A stretch of 9,249 nt of DNA from an uncultured Armatimonadota bacterium (GTDB lineage: Bacteria > Armatimonadota > Armatimonadia > Armatimonadales > Armatimonadaceae). Below the pieces are notes generated by a model that was not told the origin of the DNA, did no database searches, and saw only the letters and a program-made list of their open reading frames with translations. The stretch is from assembly GCA_903881535.1 (NCBI GenBank), contig CAIRTT010000245.1, forward strand, positions 1-9,249, in the 5' to 3' direction. A program made the translations under genes and the position numbers. This document shows positions 1 through 5,050 of this stretch, piece after piece (the first letter of the stretch is position 1; every line of letters starts with the position of its first letter).

Positions 1-366
1 ATCCGGTACGGTGCACGGACCAGCCTGAAGTGGAACCTTGTCTTAGATGAAAACCAGGGTCCGCAAAATGGTGGCTGTGACAACTGCCGAGGCATCGTGA
101 CCTACAACCGCAAGACGGGAGTTGTCACCCAAAACGAAGAGTTTTACGCTTTCGGACATGTCGGTGCGTTTGTGCATCGGGGAGCGCAAGTGGTTGGAAG
201 TACGGCAATCGATGGCAGCCCAAGCGCGGTGTTCCTGAACCGGGATGGCGGCCGTGTGCTCGTGACCTGCTCCGACAAAGAGCGGCGCATTCAGGTCATC
301 GATGGCAAGCGCGCAGCACAGATAAACATTCCAGCGGGTTCGGCGGTGACGCTTACCTGGCGCTAG
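1..366 (+). CDS. GH30-family glycoside hydrolase, C-terminal part (partial)
   Basis: The reading frame is open from the left edge to the TAG at 364-366, giving the last 121 residues of a longer protein. The segment reads WNLVLDENQGPQNGGC, then CRGIVTYN, then EFYAFGHVGAFVHRGA, and ends in PAGSAVTLTW. This succession (NxGGCxxCRG, a YYALGH-like block, PxGS near the end) is the hallmark of the C-terminal beta-sandwich of glycoside hydrolase family 30 (glucosylceramidase and endo-beta-1,6-glucanase type). Family knowledge: these enzymes hydrolyse beta-linked glucans or related glycans by a retaining mechanism with two glutamates in a TIM barrel. The barrel would lie outside the window, so neither substrate nor activity can be judged, and export is likely but not visible. 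The gene is convergent with the P450 gene, with 65 bp between stops and no clear terminator. The family call is fairly sure; the specificity is open. Confidence 0.82.
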   Translation: MRYGARTSLKWNLVLDENQGPQNGGCDNCRGIVTYNRKTGVVTQNEEFYAFGHVGAFVHRGAQVVGSTAIDGSPSAVFLNRDGGRVLVTCSDKERRIQVIDGKRAAQINIPAGSAVTLTWR

Positions 367-431
367 GTAGGCTCGACATCACAACGTCCTAGGGTTGAAA
401 GCCGAAGACACGTCGGGCGGGCGTGCAGAAT

Positions 432-1763
432 CTAGATTGACGAACTCTCTCTTCTCATTGGAACCCCACCCCGCGGGGCGAGGGTGATGTTCCTTCGCTC
501 GAGGAGCGGCCGCGCGGTGTCCAGCAGACTGTACGTTCCCGCGCGCAGCCACTCGGCGAGCACGAGCTTGGCTTCATAGAGTGCGAATGCGGCACCGATA
601 CAGCGTCTGGCTCCTCCACCAAATGGCGCATACTCGAATGGCGAAAATGTCTTTCCAAGGAAGCGATCGGGGTTGAATTCAGTTGGATTTGGATAGATGT
701 CAGGGTTTTGGTGCAGAAGCATCACCGAAACGCCAATCGCACTCCCCTCCGGCAGCAACCAGCCACCCAGCTCAAAATCCTGTTCCAGGATGCGTGGAAC
801 AAGCGGCACGATGGGGTGAATCCGAAGAGTTTCATCCACAAATGCGGAAAGACATGGCAGCTTTGCGATTTCATCCGTGGATGCCGATGCTCCGGCGGCA
901 GCCAGCTCAGCATTCAGTCTCTCGAGCAGCTCTGGCTTTGCGTGCAGCCAGTACATCGCCCATGCAAGGGTAATCGCCGTCGTCTCGTGGCCGGCGAACA
1001 GCAGCGTGATGAGCTCATCCACGATGTCATCATCGGGCATCGGGGAGCCATCTTCGTGGCGTGCATCTAACAGAAGGCTGAGAATGTCTGCTCCCCGGGT
1101 TGTTGATGTGCGCTTTGCTTCAATCGTTCTATGTAAGAGCCGGCGAGCATTTGCATCTGCTTTCAGGAAGTGGTCCCAAGGACCGGCTCCGAATATCGGG
1201 CGACGCAGCGCCGGAAAGAACATCAGCCACGGCGTGGATGCTTCGAGTTTTGCAGTAATCGCATCGCGCACTTCAGCGACTTGATGGGCATCATCAACGC
1301 CAAAGACGGCCCGGATGATGATGTCCAATGTGACATCCTGCGCAAGCGTAAGGGCTGAAAAGGCAGCTCCATTTGCGATTCGGCTTAGATGTGTGCGTGC
1401 GGCATCCTGGATGATTGCTCCGTAGATTCGCATCCGGTCGCCGTGGAGGGGTGGCATCAGGAGGCGGCGTTCTTCTTTGTGACGGTCACCGGAGAGGACG
1501 ATCAGGGATGCATCTCCAAGAAACGGAGAAAGAACATCGTTTCCAAATGCGCTAAAGGTCTTTGGATTTGCGCTGAAGATGGCGCGTGCGCCGGCGGCTG
1601 TGCCAGTCAGGGTGATGCTTTGGCCGGGGCTCCAGACAGTGAACGGATCGCCGACCCGGTCCCGGGTTTTGGAGAGAAGCAGCCCGGGGTTATTGAAGAG
1701 CTTATCGAGCTCGAGAGGGTTGAACTTCCATCCGGCGGGGGTCCCGCGGCGTAGCGTTTCCAT
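432..1763 (-). CDS. cytochrome P450
   Basis: This is a complete 443-residue protein, a typical length for a soluble bacterial P450, with no membrane anchor. Visible motifs: C-helix region SGDRHKEERRLLMPP at 91-105; I-helix oxygen-activation motif AGHETT at 257-262; K-helix ExxR as E311-TLR; the NPDRF block at 364-368; and the haem-binding loop FGGGARRCIG at 381-390, with C388 as the thiolate ligand. Known role: haem monooxygenases insert one oxygen atom from O2 into organic substrates using electrons from a ferredoxin or flavodoxin system. No redox partner is encoded in the window. The C-helix block and overall layout resemble the CYP110-like bacterial group, which is a weak assignment, and the substrate cannot be predicted. 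The ATG at 1763 is the first possible start, because an in-frame stop lies three codons upstream. It has no Shine-Dalgarno but is preceded by TGATAGCAT six bases upstream, suggesting a leaderless transcript. Confidence 0.96.
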   Translation of the reverse strand: METLRRGTPAGWKFNPLELDKLFNNPGLLLSKTRDRVGDPFTVWSPGQSITLTGTAAGARAIFSANPKTFSAFGNDVLSPFLGDASLIVLSGDRHKEERRLLMPPLHGDRMRIYGAIIQDAARTHLSRIANGAAFSALTLAQDVTLDIIIRAVFGVDDAHQVAEVRDAITAKLEASTPWLMFFPALRRPIFGAGPWDHFLKADANARRLLHRTIEAKRTSTTRGADILSLLLDARHEDGSPMPDDDIVDELITLLFAGHETTAITLAWAMYWLHAKPELLERLNAELAAAGASASTDEIAKLPCLSAFVDETLRIHPIVPLVPRILEQDFELGGWLLPEGSAIGVSVMLLHQNPDIYPNPTEFNPDRFLGKTFSPFEYAPFGGGARRCIGAAFALYEAKLVLAEWLRAGTYSLLDTARPLLERRNITLAPRGGVPMRRESSSI

Positions 1764-1769
1764 ACGGGG

Positions 1770-1778
1770 ATGCTATCA
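1770..1778 (-). promoter_or_regulatory. extended -10 motif at the P450 start (leaderless candidate)
   Basis: Read on the minus strand the sequence is TG-A-TAGCAT followed by six bases and then the ATG of the P450 gene. TAGCAT matches TAnnnT and carries the TGn extension. A weak -35-like TCGACC lies 16 bases upstream at 1792-1797. A start site at or next to the ATG would give a leaderless mRNA, which fits the lack of a Shine-Dalgarno. This is an inference from sequence only. Confidence 0.4.
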
Positions 1779-1803
1779 GAGTGGGATGTGAGGTCGACCG
1801 GCA

Positions 1804-2002
1804 AGCATAAGTTTTGGCAATCAAATAGGCATGGTAACTACGTTATGCAGCTAGTCCCGTATTGTTAAATGTAGTCCTATTGGTCCCGTGGTACACCATG
1901 CAAAGCATGACCCGGCGATTGACAACAATCTACTGTTGCAATGTTTCTGGTAAGTGAACCGGGACTTAAAGTCCACCATTTTAGAAAGCTTCGAGGCTAA
2001 AG
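1804..2002. promoter_or_regulatory. divergent intergenic region with dyads and AGTCC half-sites
   Basis: This spacer separates the divergent P450 and DUF6968-like genes. It contains AGTCC at 1853-1857 and 1873-1877 (20 bp apart), GGTCCCG at 1882-1888, and a 13-bp palindrome GGACTTAAAGTCC at 1962-1974 that presents the same AGTCC half-site on both strands. It also contains the dyads CATGC-AAA-GCATG (1897-1909) and CAACA-N6-TGTTG (1923-1938). A perfect TTGACA occurs at 1919-1924, but no convincing -10 follows at the usual spacing. The arrangement suggests operator sites for a dimeric regulator, but no regulator gene is in view. The palindrome lies about 30 bp before the start of the DUF6968-like gene. 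Confidence 0.35.
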
Positions 2003-2392
2003 ATGAACGAAATAATCGGTAGACGCGATATGACGAGAACCTTGCCGGACGGCACCAAAACGACGATTACAATCGAGATTGGTAAGCCTGAGCTAACTCC
2101 GGAGGGAGACAAGCGTGGCAAATGGTTTGCGACAAGTCGCATCCTTGGAATCAAGGAAGAACCTAAGACGATTTTCCATTACAGCCTTTCCTCCTTGGAT
2201 GCACTAAGTGCAGCGCTATCTTTCCAAGGAACGTTCTTAAGTGGATTGCCCTTCGCACACGAAATTGAATATGCTCAAGGGCACAATTTTTTACTGCCAG
2301 TTATTCCGATTCCGCAGGTAATGACACGCGTTCATGACGATGCAGCTCGCCTCATTCCAAAAGCAACGGAGTATGCAAACGCTCATCCATAG
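2003..2392 (+). CDS. small DUF6968-like protein of unknown function
   Basis: This gene encodes 129 residues with no signal peptide or membrane segment. The N-terminal part (IIGRRDMTRTLPDGTK, then TITIEIGKPELTPEGD) reads as two beta strands around a turn. It is followed by WFATSRILGI, then a helix SSLDALSAALSFQGTFL at about 63-79, and a Pro/Ile-rich strand PVIPIPQVM. The order (RRD.T..LPDG...I.IGKP..., then a 'LDAL.AAL' helix) resembles the DUF6968 family of small cytoplasmic proteins. I make that assignment from memory with moderate confidence, and the family has no established function as far as I know. The ATG at 2003 is supported by GAGG at 1993-1996, six bases upstream. The gene stands alone: divergent from the P450 and followed within 10 bp by the tandem repeat array, which may form part of its 3' end. 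No terminator is visible after the stop. Confidence 0.75.
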   Translation: MNEIIGRRDMTRTLPDGTKTTITIEIGKPELTPEGDKRGKWFATSRILGIKEEPKTIFHYSLSSLDALSAALSFQGTFLSGLPFAHEIEYAQGHNFLLPVIPIPQVMTRVHDDAARLIPKATEYANAHP

Positions 2393-2399
2393 TAAAAGG

Positions 2400-2910
2400 C
2401 ACAAATCACCCTCACGCCCTTCACTAAGCAAACCGAAAATCAACGCCAACGGACGACGAATCTGGAAAACAGAAAAGAAACCGCAACATTTCACAAAGTG
2501 TGAACATCACTCACGTTTGCGGAAGCCACACAAATCACCCTCGTGTCAACCGCACAGCAAACCGAATGTATCCATCTACGGACGCGGAATCTGGAAAACA
2601 GAAAAGAAACCGCAACATTTCACAAAGTGTGAACATCACTCACTTTTGCGGAACCCACAGAATTCCCCCTCGCGTCAACCGCACAGCAAGCCGAATATCT
2701 CCATCTGCGGATGCGGAATCTGGAAAACAGAAAAGAAACCGCAACATTTCACAAAGGGTGAACATCCATCACCAACTTTTGCGAAACCCACACAAATCAC
2801 CCTCGCGTCAACCGCACAACAAACCGAATATCTCCATCTGCGGATGCGGAATCTGGAAAACAGAAAAGAAACCGCAACATTTCACAAAGTGTGAACATCA
2901 CATTCTGTGG
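2400..2910. repeat. four tandem imperfect copies of a ~129-bp repeat
   Basis: Copies lie at 2400-2528, 2529-2657, 2658-2790 and 2791-2910. The period is 129, 129 and 133 bp; the longer unit comes from four extra bases after the dyad in copy 3. A 53-bp core (2458-2510, 2587-2639, 2849-2901) is identical in copies 1, 2 and 4. Copy 3 differs by one base inside the dyad and then by the insertion. The remainder of each unit is about 80-90% alike by eye, with copy 1 the most divergent. Each core contains TCTG-GAAAA-CAGA, flanked in copies 3 and 4 by TGCGG and CCGCA arms, followed by the dyad TTCACA-AAG-TGTGAA. The array ends about 37 bp before the first CXXCH gene. It is not a CRISPR, because unit length, copy number and the related 'spacer' parts do not fit. 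Its function is unknown; a multi-site regulatory region or simple tandem duplication are both possible. Confidence 0.95.
2490..2504. repeat. dyad TTCACA-N3-TGTGAA, copy 1
   Basis: This is a perfect 6-bp inverted repeat with an AAG centre. The same dyad recurs at 2619-2633, imperfectly at 2748-2762 (right arm GGTGAA), and at 2881-2895. It is either a repeated protein-binding site or a small hairpin with a three-base loop. The half-site order is opposite to that of the CRP consensus. Confidence 0.7.
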
Positions 2911-2920
2911 TACGTATACG
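2892..2920 (+). promoter_or_regulatory. candidate promoter of the first CXXCH gene
   Basis: TGAACA (2892-2897, four of six bases matching the -35 consensus) is followed after exactly 17 bases by TATACG (2915-2920, four of six matching the -10 consensus). The -35 overlaps the right half of the last TTCACA/TGTGAA dyad. The -10 lies inside a perfect 14-bp palindrome, GTACGTATACGTAC (2910-2923). A protein bound to either dyad would block or position polymerase. The promoter is inferred; the two dyads are seen directly. Confidence 0.35.
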
Positions 2921-2946
2921 TACTAGTTTTTGGAGGACATTGGTTG

Positions 2947-3330
2947 ATGAAGTCAAATCGCACCATCTTGCTGGCAACAGCACTCGTTAGCTTGATTGGC
3001 ACCGCCGCAGTGGCAAAGCCACCATTCGCAGAAAAGGAAGGCGTCAGCTGCAAGTATTGCCATTCGCAACCACCGATGCGCAACTACCGCGGTAACTTCT
3101 ACCACGACAACAACTTCAGCTTTGCCGGCTTCGATGATGCCGCTGAAGCAAAGAAGGCTGGCGTTGAGGTTGGACCTGAAGCATCCAGCAAGCCAAAGTC
3201 CTGGACCGCTCCTGAAGCACCAGCAGAACCAGCAAAGCCTGCTGCTCCTGCTAAGCCTGTAAAGAAGGCTCCTGCAAAGCCAGCTAAAAAGGCTCCTGCT
3301 AAGCCGGTCAAAAAGGGCGGCAAGGGTTAA
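2947..3330 (+). CDS. exported single-CXXCH protein with Lys/Pro/Ala-rich tail
   Basis: This is a 127-residue precursor. Residues 1-23 form a classical signal peptide (MKSNRT, hydrophobic stretch, AVA before K24). The mature protein begins KPPFAEKEGVSCKYCH, with one CXXCH at 35-39, and continues RNYRG (46-50) and SFAGFDDAAEAKKAGV (58-73). It ends in an unstructured tail of KPAKKAPA-type units (about 95-127). CXXCH in an exported protein is the usual covalent haem c site, which would make this a tiny monohaem c-type cytochrome. However, no distal Met or His is conserved with the paralogue at 3499-4152, with which it shares 44 of 60 residues after the signal peptide (hand alignment). Haem binding is therefore inferred. 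GGAGG at 2932-2936 serves either this ATG or the adjacent in-frame TTG at 2944, which has better spacing. A strong terminator follows. I do not recognise a named family. Confidence 0.88.
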   Translation: MKSNRTILLATALVSLIGTAAVAKPPFAEKEGVSCKYCHSQPPMRNYRGNFYHDNNFSFAGFDDAAEAKKAGVEVGPEASSKPKSWTAPEAPAEPAKPAAPAKPVKKAPAKPAKKAPAKPVKKGGKG

Positions 3331-3353
3331 TCTGTAACCTCGGCTAACACCGC

Positions 3354-3397
3354 AAAACCGGCTGGTTTCCCCTCAGGAAGCTGGCCGGTTTTTGTTT
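3354..3397 (+). terminator. strong intrinsic terminator after the first CXXCH gene
   Basis: The left arm at 3354-3370 (starting AAAACCGGC) pairs with the right arm at 3376-3392 (ending GCCGGTTTT) over 17 positions with three G-T wobbles and a CCTCA loop. A T-rich run TTTTTGTTT follows at 3389-3397. It lies 24 bases after the stop, so the two CXXCH genes are probably transcribed separately. Confidence 0.92.
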
Positions 3398-3410
3398 GTC
3401 CCCCTATAAA

Positions 3411-3440
3411 ATGACATCTCAATTCACTGATACTTATGAA
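3411..3440 (+). promoter_or_regulatory. weak candidate promoter of the second CXXCH gene
   Basis: ATGACA (3411-3416, five of six bases matching TTGACA) is followed after 18 bases by TATGAA (3435-3440, four of six matching). It sits just downstream of the terminator and 59 bp before the start codon, as expected for an independent promoter. Evidence is limited to this resemblance. Confidence 0.3.
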
Positions 3441-3498
3441 ACATTAAGCACTGGAATCAACGTAGTTTAAGGTGACACTAGGATTGGAGCGGAATTGG

Positions 3499-4152
3499 AT
3501 GATGAAACACACACTGAAACTATATGGCGGACTCGCAGCGGTACTAGCGGCGATATCGATGCCCGCATCGGCTAAACCACCCTTTGCCGAGAAGGAAGGC
3601 GTGGCCTGTACCTATTGCCACATTCAAGCCCCGAAGCGTAACTACCGTGGGGATTACTACAAATCGCATCAGCTTTCGTTTGCAGGCTTCGTGGATGCCG
3701 CTGAAGCCAAAAAAGCCGGCGTTGCTGTCGGTCCCGGCGCTGGCTCAAAGCCGAATTCGCTGACAACTGCGAAGCAATCCCCACGCATTGCGATCCTCAT
3801 GAAGAAGGCTCAGGATGCGGAAGGTGCTGCGCGGAGCGCCCCACGCGATGCCAAGCTGCGCATCGCATTTGCAGCCACGCTGACCAAGCTTGGGAATGCT
3901 CAGCTGGCTGATACATCCGTGGCGCTGGCAACACGCATCGATAATGCAAGCCAAAGCTACACAAAAGCAGGCCATATCGATGGAAAAAACGCAGCGGCGA
4001 AAGCCGGTCTTGAGAAAGTCAAAGCGTTACGGGCAAAGCTTGATACGTCGAAGAAGAGCGGCAAGCACATCGAGCATGATGACGACGACGATGATCACAA
4101 GCCGGGCGGCGGTAAGCGCAAGGGCCGCGGCCGTGATGGTGATGACGACTAG
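3499..4152 (+). CDS. exported single-CXXCH protein with TPR-like domain and Asp/Arg/Lys-rich tail
   Basis: This is a 217-residue precursor. Residues 1-25 are a signal peptide (PASA before K26). The mature N-terminus, KPPFAEKEGVACTYCH, repeats the block of its neighbour, with CXXCH at 37-41, RNYRG at 47-51, and SFAGF plus DAAEAKKAGV at 60-75. A helical region absent from the shorter paralogue follows (about 93-184). Its second half, YTKAGHIDGKNAAAKAGLEKV, reads like the closing part of a TPR motif. The tail (190-217) has six consecutive Asp, a Gly/Lys/Arg stretch and three final Asp. It is probably a periplasmic or surface protein with a covalently bound cofactor at CXXCH, with the helical part for protein contact. 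The charged tail could bind metal or a polyanionic surface, which is an inference. GGAG at 3486-3489 and GGA at 3491-3493 precede tandem in-frame ATGs at 3499 and 3502. An upstream in-frame GTG at 3472 lacks a Shine-Dalgarno and would bury the signal peptide. Confidence 0.88.
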   Translation: MMKHTLKLYGGLAAVLAAISMPASAKPPFAEKEGVACTYCHIQAPKRNYRGDYYKSHQLSFAGFVDAAEAKKAGVAVGPGAGSKPNSLTTAKQSPRIAILMKKAQDAEGAARSAPRDAKLRIAFAATLTKLGNAQLADTSVALATRIDNASQSYTKAGHIDGKNAAAKAGLEKVKALRAKLDTSKKSGKHIEHDDDDDDHKPGGGKRKGRGRDGDDD

Positions 4153-4175
4153 TCGATAGCGCGATCAATGCGAAT

Positions 4176-4209
4176 GGAATGCAGGTGGTTTTACACTTGC
4201 CTGCATTCC
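4176..4209. terminator. 10-bp perfect stem-loop between convergent genes
   Basis: GGAATGCAGG (4176-4185) is exactly complementary to CCTGCATTCC (4200-4209), with a 14-base loop that can add three wobble pairs. It lies 24 bp after the second CXXCH gene and 20 bp after the end of the possible Cys-rich gene on the other strand, a position suited to a shared terminator. No T-tract follows on either strand, so it is not a textbook intrinsic terminator. Confidence 0.5.
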
Positions 4210-4228
4210 AACATCGCGAACAGGGAGC

Positions 4229-4438
4229 TTATCGCCCGGGCTTGCCCGGCCCCACCGGCCTCGAGCGTGCCTTGCAAACGCCGCATGTCCCCCGCCCTAC
4301 TGAGCAGTGCAGACAATGCTCACAAGTCTTACAAGCCCGGCAGTTTGCTTTCCCGTAACAGGTCGCCAGATGCGCCTTCGCATGGTCGGGCTTGACCGGC
4401 TGCTGCATCATCCATAAAAGACTGAGAATCGTAACCAT
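4229..4438 (-). CDS. possible small Cys-ladder protein
   Basis: This is a 69-residue reading frame with eight cysteines at 27, 33, 36, 39, 42, 45, 52 and 55. Five of them follow each other at exact three-residue spacing (CRACKTCEHCLHC), then comes GRGTCGVCKAR and a Gly/Pro/Lys tail. Such regularity is unlikely in a chance frame and points to a metal-binding protein (Zn, Fe or Cu, or an iron-sulfur type site). I do not recognise a characterised family. There is no clear signal peptide, although the first ten residues (MVTILSLLWM) are hydrophobic. The start may be the ATG at 4438 or one of the two in-frame ATGs at about 4411 and 4408. A TATGAT box on this strand (4450-4455) lies 11 bases before the first ATG. 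It is convergent with the second CXXCH gene and divergent from the DUF1801-like gene, and it fills a gap that otherwise has no good candidate. Confidence 0.5.
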   Translation of the reverse strand: MVTILSLLWMMQQPVKPDHAKAHLATCYGKANCRACKTCEHCLHCSVGRGTCGVCKARSRPVGPGKPGR

Positions 4439-4477
4439 TGGGTGATTCCATCATAAATGAAGCTGTCGTTCCAGCTG

Positions 4478-4486
4478 TGGTAAAAC
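4478..4486 (+). promoter_or_regulatory. extended -10-like motif before the DUF1801-like gene
   Basis: TG-G-TAAAAC ends seven bases before the ATG at 4494, and no Shine-Dalgarno lies in between (CTCCACC). The position fits a leaderless transcript, but the hexamer has only four matches to the consensus and no -35 is apparent. Confidence 0.25.
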
Positions 4487-4493
4487 CTCCACC

Positions 4494-4892
4494 ATGCCAA
4501 TCAGTCCCGAAATGAACATCGCCACACGGGACACGTTTCTGACCACTGTGGATGACAAATTTACGACGCTGGTCACGGATATCGATGCCACTATCCGCGC
4601 CGTTAGCTCCGACCTCGAAGGCTATATTATCTACAAAATGCTGACGTACCGGGTTGGGCATAAGCGTAACGACTGGCTGATTGCTATCGATGCCCGCGGC
4701 ACCAAATGCGTCACCCTTCGCTTCTTCAAAGGGGTTCACATCTTAGATACGGAGAGGCTCCTTCGGCTAGGGACCACAACCATCGGGAATCTGGACTTCA
4801 CAACATCCATCACGCCGGGTGACAGTGCACGTATTTCAGACTTTACAAAACAGGCAATCGCCTGGCGTGCACATGAGGCATCCCAAAAGTAA
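4494..4892 (+). CDS. DUF1801/YdhG-like domain protein
   Basis: This gene encodes a 132-residue cytoplasmic protein. The layout is an N-terminal helix (FLTTVDDKFTTLVTDIDATI, about 15-34), then SSDLEGYIIYKMLTYRVG (38-55), the strand pair WLIAIDARGTKCVTLRFFKG (61-80), DTERLLRLGT (85-94), IGNLDF (97-102) and a C-terminal helix. 'Helix, Y-x-MLTY, strand, RFFKG, LL..G, C-terminal helix' is the order seen in the DUF1801 (YdhG-like, iron-chaperone/frataxin-like fold) family. Its members are usually 110-150 residues, so this one is full length. Some relatives have been described as iron-handling proteins, but the function here is unknown. The ATG at 4494 fits the family's usual N-terminus; a second in-frame ATG is at 4512. 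Neither has a Shine-Dalgarno. The gene appears monocistronic, divergent from the Cys-rich frame and convergent with decayed genes. Confidence 0.75.
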   Translation: MPISPEMNIATRDTFLTTVDDKFTTLVTDIDATIRAVSSDLEGYIIYKMLTYRVGHKRNDWLIAIDARGTKCVTLRFFKGVHILDTERLLRLGTTTIGNLDFTTSITPGDSARISDFTKQAIAWRAHEASQK

Positions 4893-4894
4893 CG

Positions 4895-5044
4895 TCAGTG
4901 TTCCAGCTTCAAAATGAGCTTGTTCAGCTCACCCGCCCGGGTCTGAGATAAACGGTCAACATATTTACGAACGATGTACCCGCCGAGCTGCGCTGGGGCA
5001 TCCAATACATTGATAAACACGTCAACCTTCTCTAACCAGAGGGG
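4895..5044 (-). pseudogene. unidentified C-terminal gene fragment
   Basis: On the minus strand a 49-codon stretch ends at the TGA 4895-4897 and begins right after an in-frame TGA at 5045-5047. Its translation reads protein-like: VDVFINVLDAPAQLGGYIV, then RKYVDRLSQTRAGELNKLIL, then KLEH. No ATG and no Shine-Dalgarno are present; a GTG at 5020 is the only inner start candidate. It sits directly downstream of the broken STAS gene on the same strand, so it may be the tail of a second gene of the same former operon or a displaced tail. I cannot name a family. The natural-looking composition and amphipathic end are the only evidence that it was coding. Confidence 0.4.
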
Positions 5045-5050
5045 TCAGTT

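Noticed and set aside
367..431. Terminator between the GH30 and P450 genes
   Set aside because: Only a 4-bp CAAC/GTTG pairing without a T-run is visible, too weak to call.
683..1284. Several plus-strand frames antisense to the P450 gene
   Set aside because: They overlap a protein with all P450 motifs intact, have no recognisable domains and look like shadows of codon bias.
2334..2894. Long plus-strand frame through the repeat array encoding 43-residue peptide repeats
   Set aside because: The 129-bp period is a multiple of three, which keeps frames open by itself. The third period is 133 bp and breaks the frame, identity is at the nucleotide level, and there is no Shine-Dalgarno or sensible protein composition.
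2490..2895. CRP/FNR-type binding sites
   Set aside because: CRP sites read TGTGA-N6-TCACA, whereas here the half-sites are in the reverse order with a 3-bp centre.
2400..2910. CRISPR array
   Set aside because: Only four units of about 129 bp, with the putative spacers also similar to one another and no cas genes.
2500..2946. N-terminal extension of the first CXXCH protein into the repeat array
   Set aside because: The frame is open, but a signal peptide starts at 2947 directly after GGAGG, and the paralogue confirms this start. The extension would bury the signal peptide.
4168..4395. 75-residue plus-strand frame after the second CXXCH gene
   Set aside because: It starts inside a terminator-like stem, lacks a Shine-Dalgarno, and overlaps the more regular Cys-ladder frame on the other strand.
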